Positions 6,430-11,942 of a stretch of 11,942 nucleotides of DNA are shown here, in pieces (positions within the stretch are counted from its first letter, which is position 1; every line of letters starts with the position of its first letter). The stretch lies in NCBI GenBank assembly GCA_029858165.1, contig JAOUFO010000028.1:1-11942 (forward strand). Reading direction: 5' to 3'. The translations under genes and the position numbers were made by a program. The stretch is from Deltaproteobacteria bacterium (lineage in GTDB: Bacteria; SAR324; JACQKK01). Below the pieces are notes generated by a model. The model made no database searches. It had not been told where the DNA came from and saw only the letters and a program-made list of their open reading frames with translations.

Positions 6430-6960
6430 TTAAGGGTGTTCCCGCGGGGGGTTTGAGGAACCAGACGTTTGGACTGCCCCCAACATAATCAACCCGTCCA
6501 GGACCGGCTCCCACCCCGGAGGGGCATCCACAAACATCAGCCGCCGGTCATCCTGGCCGTCCACCTGAATTAAGGATATTTGCAGGGTTTCCAAGCCGAC
6601 CAACAACGGTGCGGCTTTTTCCGGCCATTCTATCAGGGTGGGGCCTTGGGGATTCAGCCAGTCCCGGGGGTCCATCTCCAGCAGTTCTTCCGGGTCCCGG
6701 ATGCGGTAAAAATCCACATGAAACACCTCCGCCACCCCGTGGTAGATATTCACCAGGGTGTAGGTGGGGGAGATCACCACTTGCGGAGGGATGGCCAGCC
6801 CCTGGCACACCCCTTTGACAAGGGTGGTCTTTCCCGCCCCCATCGGGCCGTATAACAACACCACTGCTTTGGGAGGCAGCCTTTTGCCCAGGGCAACCCC
6901 CGCCGCATGGGTCCCCTGGGGAGAATCCAGTGTCAAAGACCAGCGGGTGGAACAATTCAT
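6430..6960 (-). CDS. tsaE: tRNA threonylcarbamoyladenosine biosynthesis ATPase TsaE
   Basis: TsaE is the P-loop ATPase needed for turnover of the bacterial t6A complex. From the ATG at 6960 (176 residues; family about 150-160) it shows Walker A GPMGAGKTT at 38-46, SPTYTLVNIY at 64-73, a Walker B-like HVDFYRIRDPEEL at 81-93 and LIEWPEKA at 109-116. This ATG has GAAGG 5 nt upstream. An upstream ATG at 7029 would add 23 residues (LNIIFQIRIAISLSG...) with no family support, so I prefer 6960. The C-terminal 25 or so residues, after a GWEPVL segment, exceed the usual end. It is the first gene of a - strand unit tsaE-tsaB-tsaD with a 60-nt gap before tsaB. Confidence 0.92.
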   Translation of the reverse strand: MNCSTRWSLTLDSPQGTHAAGVALGKRLPPKAVVLLYGPMGAGKTTLVKGVCQGLAIPPQVVISPTYTLVNIYHGVAEVFHVDFYRIRDPEELLEMDPRDWLNPQGPTLIEWPEKAAPLLVGLETLQISLIQVDGQDDRRLMFVDAPPGWEPVLDGLIMLGAVQTSGSSNPPREHP

Positions 6961-7011
6961 GGCTGCCTTCGGGCGAAAAACACCGGAAAGGGAAATTGCA
7001 ATCCTGATTTG

Positions 7012-7024
7012 GAATATGATATTC
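7012..7024. promoter_or_regulatory. Perfect palindrome, candidate operator or TA-rich -10 region
   Basis: GAATAT-G-ATATTC is a perfect 6+6 inverted repeat about 52 bp upstream of the chosen tsaE start, inside the 238-bp divergent region between tsaE and the YdjM-like gene. On the - strand it overlaps a TATCAT that could act as a -10 box, with a poor -35 (TTTCTT) 17 bp upstream. It may be a repressor site controlling tsaE; no regulator is encoded nearby. Confidence 0.4.
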
Positions 7025-7181
7025 AACACTTAGGGAAAAAGAAACGGCTTGGCCCCAAAATAATCAACAAACCCCGGCGGTTCGCCTATTTTTCCCCGGT
7101 CCCGGCAGCCATTGTGGGAAATTGGATGCCGGATAAAAAACAAAACCATCCGCAGGAGGCGGTTCGGTTTAAAAACAAACT

Positions 7182-7197
7182 GATGCAAGGAAGCATC
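7182..7197 (+). promoter_or_regulatory. Hairpin presenting the ribosome binding site of the YdjM-like gene
   Basis: GATGC (7182-7186) pairs with GCATC (7193-7197), leaving AAGGAA, the Shine-Dalgarno, as a 6-nt loop just before the ATG at 7199. An adjacent hairpin pairs CGGTTT (7165-7170) with AAACTG (7177-7182, one G-U pair) and shares base 7182 with it. Either could modulate translation. Confidence 0.4.
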
Positions 7198-7198
7198 T

Positions 7199-7777
7199 AT
7201 GGACTTTAAAGGACATTCCAACGGCGGGATCCTGGCCGGGTCCCTTTCGGTTGCGGTCGGAGTCAATACAGGGTTTCTGGACCTGCAAGGCCCAAACCTG
7301 GAACATTTTATCAATTCCCCCCTGGACTCCGGCGATTTCAAATCCATGGTGGCGGTTTTTGTCACCGGGTGGTTTATGGCCGTGTTTCCGGACCTGGACA
7401 CCACATCCACCCCCCAAAAATGGTTTATCCGGGTGATGTTCGCCCTGCTGGGGCTGGTTTTTCTGGCTGACAGAATGGACCTGTTTGTGGTGCTGGCATT
7501 TGCCTCTTTACTGCCTTTGTTGCATCACCATCGGGGTTGGACCCACTGGAAGGCCGCCCCCTGGTTGGTTTCGGTAGGGCTGGCGGTGGTGTTTGAAATT
7601 TTCAGGGCCAAAAACAGTTGGATTTCCGGTTTTTCCTGGAACCATGTGTTGGATTTCCTAAGTCGGTATTGGATGTATGTGTTTGCCGCCGTGGTTGGCC
7701 ATTACACCCATCTGTTCCTGGATTCCAAACAGGTCCGGGGCATGTGGTTTATCCGCAATGCCGAAGACCACCACTGA
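7199..7777 (+). CDS. YdjM-like (DUF457) putative membrane-bound metal-dependent hydrolase
   Basis: The 192-residue protein carries the spaced His/Asp motifs of the YdjM/DUF457 membrane family: GHSNGG (5-10), AVFPDLDTTS (61-70), LLHHHRGWTHW (107-117) and VGHYTHLFLDS (166-176). Hydrophobic segments lie at about 49-64, 78-108, 121-135 and 157-174, so the metal-binding residues should lie at the membrane face. The family is annotated as predicted metal-dependent hydrolase; the substrate is unknown and E. coli ydjM is LexA-regulated. I see no LexA box here. The ATG has AAGGA 7 nt upstream. The gene is divergent from tsaE, and a repeat array starts two bases after its TGA. Confidence 0.85.
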   Translation: MDFKGHSNGGILAGSLSVAVGVNTGFLDLQGPNLEHFINSPLDSGDFKSMVAVFVTGWFMAVFPDLDTTSTPQKWFIRVMFALLGLVFLADRMDLFVVLAFASLLPLLHHHRGWTHWKAAPWLVSVGLAVVFEIFRAKNSWISGFSWNHVLDFLSRYWMYVFAAVVGHYTHLFLDSKQVRGMWFIRNAEDHH

Positions 7778-7779
7778 CC

Positions 7780-7925
7780 AAAAAAGAAAGGCACCGACCC
7801 CGCCTCAACCACACGGAGGCTGTGCCGACGGGTGGCAAGGCGGCGGGAGGTGCCAGACAGGACCCCAAAAAGAAAGGCACCAGCCAGCCGACGGTGTTTG
7901 GAGCCGACAGGCGAATGGCCCCCTT
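7780..7925 (+). repeat. Dispersed repeat block B, two units, second truncated
   Basis: Two unit starts, AAAAGAAAGGCACC, lie at 7782 and 7868, a period of 86 bp. The first unit has CACGGAGGCTGTGCCGAC, related to ATGGAGGCTGTGCCGAC of the unit at 9070, and ends in GCCAGACAGGACCCC. The second has TGTTTGGAGCCGACAGGCGA, as in the unit at 8909, and then stops matching near 7925. Orientation is the same as block C. Confidence 0.8.
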
Positions 7926-8313
7926 CCTGCTTAGGTTGTTTACCAAACCCCGGACAGACCCACATTGGAATTCAACGGGTTTGCAAAGGGGCAAAATAAA
8001 TTCAACAGGGTTCATGGAGTTGAAATAATTATTTATTTGTGCTACGGTAAGCCGGATTAAAGAATCAATTGCGACATGAACCAAACCAACCATTTGAAGC
8101 CGTAAACGTTACAGAATTGTAAATCCTTCAACATGCAACGGTTGCATTGGGTGGGATCCCTAAAATAAGGGGCATTTGGCCGAGAAATCCAGGCCGAAAG
8201 GGGGATAAACGGGGAAAAGCTCCACTGAGTGACACTGCTCAGACCGGAAGGGGTTTTAAACCAAGGCAAAAATTATAGTGTCAGCCACAGGCTGACAAAG
8301 TTCAAAAAAAACC
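7926..8313. other. Intergenic region with several inverted repeats, no gene seen
   Basis: This 388-bp stretch has no credible ORF. It holds two direct copies of AATTCAAC (7968-8010), an AT-rich part (8020-8040) with a weak promoter-like pair TTGAAA (8020-8025) and TACGGT (8043-8048), the perfect inverted repeat ATGCAAC-g-GTTGCAT (8133-8147), CTGAG/CTCAG around 8225-8242, and the hairpin at 8279-8297. Base composition is lower in GC than the neighbours. It may contain a promoter and leader for the next gene or an unrecognised small RNA; I could not match a known riboswitch. Confidence 0.4.
8279..8297. promoter_or_regulatory. Perfect hairpin just upstream of the secreted-protein gene
   Basis: TGTCAGCC-aca-GGCTGACA forms an 8-bp stem with a 3-nt loop, ending 16 nt before the ATG at 8314. 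No T-run follows on the + strand, so it is not a + strand intrinsic terminator. It could be an operator or a 5'-UTR element; the gene lacks a visible Shine-Dalgarno. Confidence 0.45.
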
Positions 8314-8910
8314 ATGAAAAAGTCACTGCTGATTTTCTTATTGATTTGGTGGATGCTCCCTCTGGTCGGACAGGGTGAAGAGGAGGGGGACTATAAAAAT
8401 TACGTGGGGGGAGCCACAGAACCGGAGGCATCCTACAACAAAGCCACCGTGGATTATCTGAAAACCTATTATACCCCGGATGGGCGAAGCGGCACCGCCC
8501 CCCAATTTGTGCGGCAGGCCCAGTTTTTTGTAAGCGGAATGACCATCGGTTCCAAAGAAGAGGAGATCACCAAAAAGTTCGGCCCGCCGGAATCCATGCC
8601 CAGAACCTTTGACAGCGAACAGGGGTTGTATACCAAAAACTATCTGTACGAAAACATCAGCGTGTATGTGGTGGGGGGAAAAATCCAAACCCTTACCTGC
8701 GGGTCCACCCGGTGCAAAACAACCGATGGAATCACCATCGGCTCCACATTGGAACAGGTGTTTAAGGCATATGGCCCCACCCGGGTTTTAAAAGGGTTCC
8801 GCGGAAGTTCCACTCTGAAATACGATGTGCAATCCACCAGGTTCAATCTGATTTTGTATATGAAACGCGACAAGGTGGAACGCATCGTCCTGTTCAACGA
8901 TAACCCCTAA
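8314..8910 (+). CDS. Secreted protein with two BamE/SmpA-like repeats, function unknown
   Basis: The 198-residue protein starts with a signal peptide: MKKS, a hydrophobic core (residues 5-18) and likely cleavage near 19-21 before an acidic stretch. There is no lipobox Cys. Two similar modules follow, GMTIGSKEEEITKKFGPP (75-92) and GITIGSTLEQVFKAYGPT (139-156). Each is a G-x-T-I-G-S turn, an amphipathic helix and a (F/Y)GP turn, followed by beta strands (YENISVYVVGGKIQTL; LKYDVQSTRFNLILYMKRDK). This is the pattern of BamE/SmpA-like folds, seen twice. Cys129 and Cys134 could form a disulfide. It is probably periplasmic. No Shine-Dalgarno is visible (AAAAAAAACC before ATG). Its TAA stop (8908-8910) is shared with the first bases of a repeat unit. 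Signal peptide is firm, fold assignment moderate. Confidence 0.8.
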   Translation: MKKSLLIFLLIWWMLPLVGQGEEEGDYKNYVGGATEPEASYNKATVDYLKTYYTPDGRSGTAPQFVRQAQFFVSGMTIGSKEEEITKKFGPPESMPRTFDSEQGLYTKNYLYENISVYVVGGKIQTLTCGSTRCKTTDGITIGSTLEQVFKAYGPTRVLKGFRGSSTLKYDVQSTRFNLILYMKRDKVERIVLFNDNP

Positions 8911-9151
8911 AAGAAAGGCGCCAGCCAGCCTTCGGCGTTTGGAGCCGACAGGCGACACAACGCTGGGCTGTGCTGGTGCTGGACAAGGCCCCTAAAAGAA
9001 AGGCGGCGGAAGCCCGGCCAACCCGGGCCGCAAGGCCCGTGCCGGTGCTGAAGCCGCTGGACAGGACGCAAAAGAAAGGCACCAGCCCGGCTAACGCCGC
9101 ATGGAGGCTGTGCCGACAAGCGGGGCCGGTGCTGGTGCTGGACAGCGCCCC
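8909..9151 (+). repeat. Dispersed repeat block C, three tandem units (85, 76 and about 82 bp)
   Basis: Units start with AAAAGAAAGGC at 8909, 8994 and 9070. The first (85 bp) matches block A2, the second (76 bp) matches block A1, and the third (about 82 bp) is related to block B. All end with a GCTGGACA-type sequence. The second unit contains the perfect hairpin CGGGCC-GCAA-GGCCCG at 9024-9039. The first A bases belong to the stop codon of the preceding gene. Open frames through the block encode low-complexity basic peptides that follow the repeat period and are not credible proteins. Confidence 0.88.
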
Positions 9152-9180
9152 GGGGGCGCCCGAAGGGCGGGGGGAGAGGG
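9152..9180 (-). repeat. Solo arm of the MITE-like element
   Basis: The reverse complement of this 29-bp stretch aligns with the left arm of the element at 256-282. CCCTCTCCCCCCGC and GCGCCCCC are shared, with a 2-nt gap and one mismatch between. It directly abuts the last unit of repeat block C. No second arm is seen nearby. It could be a remnant or a recombination scar. Confidence 0.5.
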
Positions 9181-9252
9181 AGGAAGGGCGGAACAGACCC
9201 CGCCCTTGGTTTTGTATGCGAAACCCGCGAGCCATTGCCCGGAGCCGCCGCC

Positions 9253-9660
9253 ATGCGCGAAATTCTGCGAATCCAAACCGGTGAACGGGAAGAGTTGGTA
9301 GACATCACAGACCGGGTGGTCATGGCGGTGAAAACCAGCGGGGTGAAAAACGGCTTGGCCAACCTGTATGCCCAGGGGGCCACCGCTGCTTTGATGATTC
9401 AGGAAAACTGGGACCCCAGCGTACCCGCCGATGTGATCAATCTGTTGCGCAAGCTTATCCCCAAAGGGGTTTGGCTCCATGACCGGCAGGATGGCAACGG
9501 AGATGCCCACCTGAAAGCCGGGTTGGTGGGGCCCTCCCAGACCATCCCCATCCTGGACGGCGTGCTGGGGCTTTCCCGCTGGCAGAATGTTTTTTTATGC
9601 GAATTTGACGGTCCCCGCTCAGAAAGAACCGTGATTGTCACCATTTTGGAGGACCGCTAA
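9253..9660 (+). CDS. YjbQ/UPF0047 family protein
   Basis: The 135-residue protein matches the YjbQ family (UPF0047), sometimes annotated as secondary thiamine-phosphate synthase; its physiological role is unsettled. Visible motifs are YAQGATAALMIQENWDPSVP (39-58), LHDRQDGNGDAHLKAGLVGP (75-94), LDGVLGLSRWQNVFLCEFDG (101-120) and a final beta strand TVIVTIL. Classical members have a His-Thr-Thr in the first motif where this one has Gly-Ala-Thr, so it belongs to a variant group. The later His76 and His86 are kept. The ATG at 9253 has GGAG 8 nt upstream; an upstream in-frame TTG at 9235 is less likely. It is convergent with trkA, with 7 bp between the stops. Confidence 0.88.
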   Translation: MREILRIQTGEREELVDITDRVVMAVKTSGVKNGLANLYAQGATAALMIQENWDPSVPADVINLLRKLIPKGVWLHDRQDGNGDAHLKAGLVGPSQTIPILDGVLGLSRWQNVFLCEFDGPRSERTVIVTILEDR

Positions 9661-9667
9661 GGGCGGA

Positions 9668-11026
9668 TTACAACCCGAAAAACCCCTCCAAATTCATCAG
9701 TTTGTCAGCTTCGGTCAGCACAATCACTTGATCCCCTGCCTGGATTTTTCGTTTGGGGTGGGGCAGGTCCGCCACCCCCTTGGATACAATCCCACCGATA
9801 ATGGTCCCCTCCGGCAGCTTTAAATGGCCGATGGTCCCTTTGGTCACTTTGCTGCCTTCCCTGGCCTCCAATTCCACCACTTCCAGATCCAACTGAGTGA
9901 CCGGCCGGTAATCCAACAGTTTTTCCATATGCACCGCCTTTTGCACCAATTTGGCGGCCGCCAGCCGGGGGGCGATGGAGACATCCACCCCCGCTTTTTG
10001 GGACAGGGTCAGAATATCGTTGCGTTTGATCAGGGCCAGGGTTTTGCCCACTCCCAGATATTTGGCCACCATACAGGCAGTCAGGTTGGTGGAATCATCC
10101 GGAGTGATGGCGAAAAAATGGCTGACACTGGGCACCTTGATCCGTTTTAAAATCCGAATTTCAGTGCCGTCCCCCACCTCTGCCCTAAATTTGGGCCGGT
10201 GGACAAATTGGCGGCGCAGTTCCTCTGCGCTTTTTTCATCCCCGGTCAGCACCGTCACCTGAAAATGGCGTGCCAAAAGCGATGAGGCCAACAGGTAGGG
10301 CAAATGACCGTCGCCCACAATCACCGCCTTCCGCTCTTTAAAACCTTCCACATGCAAAACAGTCTGAAGGTTTGAAAAATGTTCTTGGGTGACCGTAAAA
10401 TAGATGTAGTCTCCCAATTCCAGCATCAGTCCGGGAGAGGATATCACCAGTTTTTCCTGGCGGACCACCGCTGCCACCTGAAAAAACCGGCGGTTTTCGG
10501 CCCCGGTCACTTCTTCCACTGTGCGTCCGGCAAAAAAGGATTTTTCATCTATTTGATGGCCGATCAACACAAACCTCCCCTCGCTGAAAGAGGCAATTTC
10601 GCTCACCCCGGATTCCTCCACCACCAGCATCAGTTCATCCCGCACCGCCTCGGAAACATTGATCATCAGGTCTATCCCCAATTTGGCGGTTTGAAATTTC
10701 CGGTTCAGGTGGGTGGCATCCATTTGACGGGTGACAGCGATTTTATTGGGAACCCCCAGTTCCCTGGCCAGCAGACAGGCAATCAGGTTGGCATCATCCA
10801 GATTGGTGGCGGAAATAAACAGGTCCATGGCTCCGGCCCCGGCACGGATCAGGTCCCGAATGTTGGCTCCGTTGCCCACCAGGCAGGCGGCATCAATCCT
10901 GTTGGAAAGATTTTGTACGGTATCCGGGTCTTCATCCATCACCGTTACTTCCATGTTTTCGGCAATCAGCCGTTCAGCCAGAAAGGAGCCGATTTCCCCC
11001 CCCCCGATAATCATGATTTTTTTCAT
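9668..11026 (-). CDS. trkA: Trk system K+ uptake regulatory protein TrkA
   Basis: TrkA is the cytoplasmic NAD(H)/nucleotide-gated ring protein that regulates the TrkH/TrkG K+ channel. The 452 residues form the usual duplicated RCK arrangement: RCK_N1 from residue 1 with IIGGGEIGSFLAERL (6-20), RCK_C1 around 140-225, RCK_N2 from about 232 with VIVGDGHLPYLLASSL, and RCK_C2 near 370-450. The first Rossmann loop GGGEIG is canonical; the second is GDGHLP, lacking the third Gly, so only the first may bind nucleotide well. The ATG overlaps the ligA stop (ATGA, 11023-11026), and GGGAGG within the end of ligA serves as ribosome site. Codons 8-11 lie in a G10 run (10996-11005). No trkH lies in the window. 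Confidence 0.95.
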   Translation of the reverse strand: MKKIMIIGGGEIGSFLAERLIAENMEVTVMDEDPDTVQNLSNRIDAACLVGNGANIRDLIRAGAGAMDLFISATNLDDANLIACLLARELGVPNKIAVTRQMDATHLNRKFQTAKLGIDLMINVSEAVRDELMLVVEESGVSEIASFSEGRFVLIGHQIDEKSFFAGRTVEEVTGAENRRFFQVAAVVRQEKLVISSPGLMLELGDYIYFTVTQEHFSNLQTVLHVEGFKERKAVIVGDGHLPYLLASSLLARHFQVTVLTGDEKSAEELRRQFVHRPKFRAEVGDGTEIRILKRIKVPSVSHFFAITPDDSTNLTACMVAKYLGVGKTLALIKRNDILTLSQKAGVDVSIAPRLAAAKLVQKAVHMEKLLDYRPVTQLDLEVVELEAREGSKVTKGTIGHLKLPEGTIIGGIVSKGVADLPHPKRKIQAGDQVIVLTEADKLMNLEGFFGL

Positions 11027-11942
11027 AGGCCTCCCAGAAGTTTCTCCATTTCAGGGCCGCTGACCACCGGCACATTCATCCTGACCGCGGCGGCCAGTTT
11101 GCTTCCGGGTTGTTCCCCCGCCAAAAGATAATCGGTTTTGGACGATACCGAACCGGTCACCGTGGCTCCGGCCTGTTCCAGTTTTCCTTTCCACCATGAC
11201 CGGGGCCGGTCAAGAGTTCCGGTAATCACCACGGTTTTCCCCGCCAGAGGCCGGCCCCCCCCCCCGCTGGATTCCACCGGGGTGGGGGCCACTCCCGCCT
11301 CCGCCAACTGCCTCAACAGTTCCTGACCGGCCGCTCCTTTAAAAAAAGCCGACAGGCTACGGGCGGTCACTTCACCGATTTCATGAATGTTTTCCAGTTC
11401 TTCCTCTCCGGCGGCGGCCAGGGCTTCCAAAGAGGCAAACCTTTGAGCCAGGATACGGGCGGTGCGCTCCCCCACATGGCGGATGGCCAAGCCGTGAATC
11501 ACCCGGTTTAAGGGGCGGTTCTTGGACCCCGCGATGGCCGCCATTACATTTTGGGACGATTTGGCCCCCATCCGCTCCAGCCCTTCCAGATCGGCCAGAG
11601 TCAGCTTGTACAAATCCGCCGCGGTATGGACCAGCCCTTTGGCCAACAACTGTTCTATCAATGCCGGTCCGATGTCTTCCATATCCATCGCCGGCCGGGA
11701 AACAAAATGACGCACCCGCTCTGCAAGTTGATGGGGGCAGGCTGGATTGTCGCAGCGAAAATCCACCTCATCCGCCGGGCGAAAAACCGGCCCGCCGCAA
11801 GAGGGGCAGACCCCGGGAGGGACCACCGGCTGTTCATTCCCCGTTCGTGCATCTTTGTCCACCCCCACAATTTTGGGGATGATCTCCCCCCCTTTTTCCA
11901 AAAACACCCAATCCCCCAATTGGATTCCCAGCCGGTCCACCT
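11023..11942 (-). CDS. ligA: NAD-dependent DNA ligase LigA, C-terminal part (5' end outside the window)
   Basis: LigA seals nicks in replication and repair using NAD+. The visible 305 or so residues cover the region after the adenylation domain. They are the end of the OB fold (IQLGDWVFLEKGGEIIPKIV), the four-Cys zinc finger CPSCGG...CDNPAC (spacing C-x2-C-x14-C-x4-C), the helix-hairpin-helix domain (LADLEGLERMGAKSSQNV, GLAIRHVGERTARILAQ, IHEIGEVTARSL), a Gly-rich linker, and a BRCT domain (KTVVITGTLDRPRS through GSVSSKTDYLLAGEQPGSKL). The frame stays open to the right edge; the GTG at 11938-11940 is an internal Val codon. The linker is encoded over a G11 run (11255-11265). Overlap with trkA by ATGA suggests coupled translation. 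Confidence 0.96.
   Translation of the reverse strand, partial: VDRLGIQLGDWVFLEKGGEIIPKIVGVDKDARTGNEQPVVPPGVCPSCGGPVFRPADEVDFRCDNPACPHQLAERVRHFVSRPAMDMEDIGPALIEQLLAKGLVHTAADLYKLTLADLEGLERMGAKSSQNVMAAIAGSKNRPLNRVIHGLAIRHVGERTARILAQRFASLEALAAAGEEELENIHEIGEVTARSLSAFFKGAAGQELLRQLAEAGVAPTPVESSGGGGRPLAGKTVVITGTLDRPRSWWKGKLEQAGATVTGSVSSKTDYLLAGEQPGSKLAAAVRMNVPVVSGPEMEKLLGGL

Noticed and set aside
6961..7029. Upstream ATG at 7029 for TsaE
   Set aside because: The added 23 residues match nothing in the family, and the ATG at 6960 has a well-placed GAAGG.
7749..8093. - strand ORF (114 codons) downstream of the YdjM-like gene
   Set aside because: It crosses repeat block B and the start lacks a ribosome site; the NPVEF/KPVEF similarity comes from a short DNA direct repeat.
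8101..8313. Known riboswitch (c-di-GMP or cobalamin type) before the secreted protein
   Set aside because: Conserved core sequences of these classes could not be recognised; only generic inverted repeats are visible.
8970..9284. Open frame encoding a basic periodic peptide (VLVLDKAP..., VPVLKPLD...)
   Set aside because: It is the in-frame reading of tandem repeat units in block C; the units have lengths (85, 76, about 82) that do not preserve frame, so selection for a protein is unlikely.

Overview
The window comes from a Gram-negative bacterium: it carries Kdo and lipid A genes (kdsA, kdsD, lpxD), a Trk-type K+ regulator, a bacterial NAD-dependent DNA ligase and the bacterial t6A genes tsaE, tsaB and tsaD. 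The DNA is moderately GC-rich with many C/G homopolymer runs. I cannot fix the phylum; a deep-branching proteobacterium or a Desulfobacterota-like lineage would fit, but this is inference.

Layout. 1-132: 3' end of a + strand gene, possibly the tail of an APC-type permease. 132-565: gene-free block of dispersed repeats split by a MITE-like inverted-repeat element. 660-3662: + strand envelope cluster kdsA, kdsD, lpxD. 3847-4500: DUF599-type membrane protein, converging at a shared hairpin on the - strand t6A cluster tsaE-tsaB-tsaD (6960 down to 4529). A divergent intergenic region (6961-7198) separates tsaE from a YdjM-like membrane protein (7199-7777). Repeat arrays follow that gene and also follow a secreted BamE-like protein (8314-8910). 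A YjbQ/UPF0047 gene (9253-9660) then converges on a - strand pair with overlapping ends, ligA (partial, off the right edge) and trkA.

How the genes work together. KdsD makes arabinose 5-phosphate, KdsA condenses it with PEP to Kdo 8-phosphate, and LpxD adds the second acyl chain to the lipid A precursor. TsaE, TsaB and TsaD together transfer threonylcarbamoyl to tRNA A37.

The most unusual content is not a protein. It is a modular repeat family with units of about 76 and 85 bp, each beginning AAAAGAAAGGC. It appears in four blocks, and three of these abut or overlap the stop codon of a + strand gene. A separate inverted-repeat element sits within one block, and a single arm of it ends another. 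No defence system, CRISPR array, tRNA, rRNA or transposase was seen.
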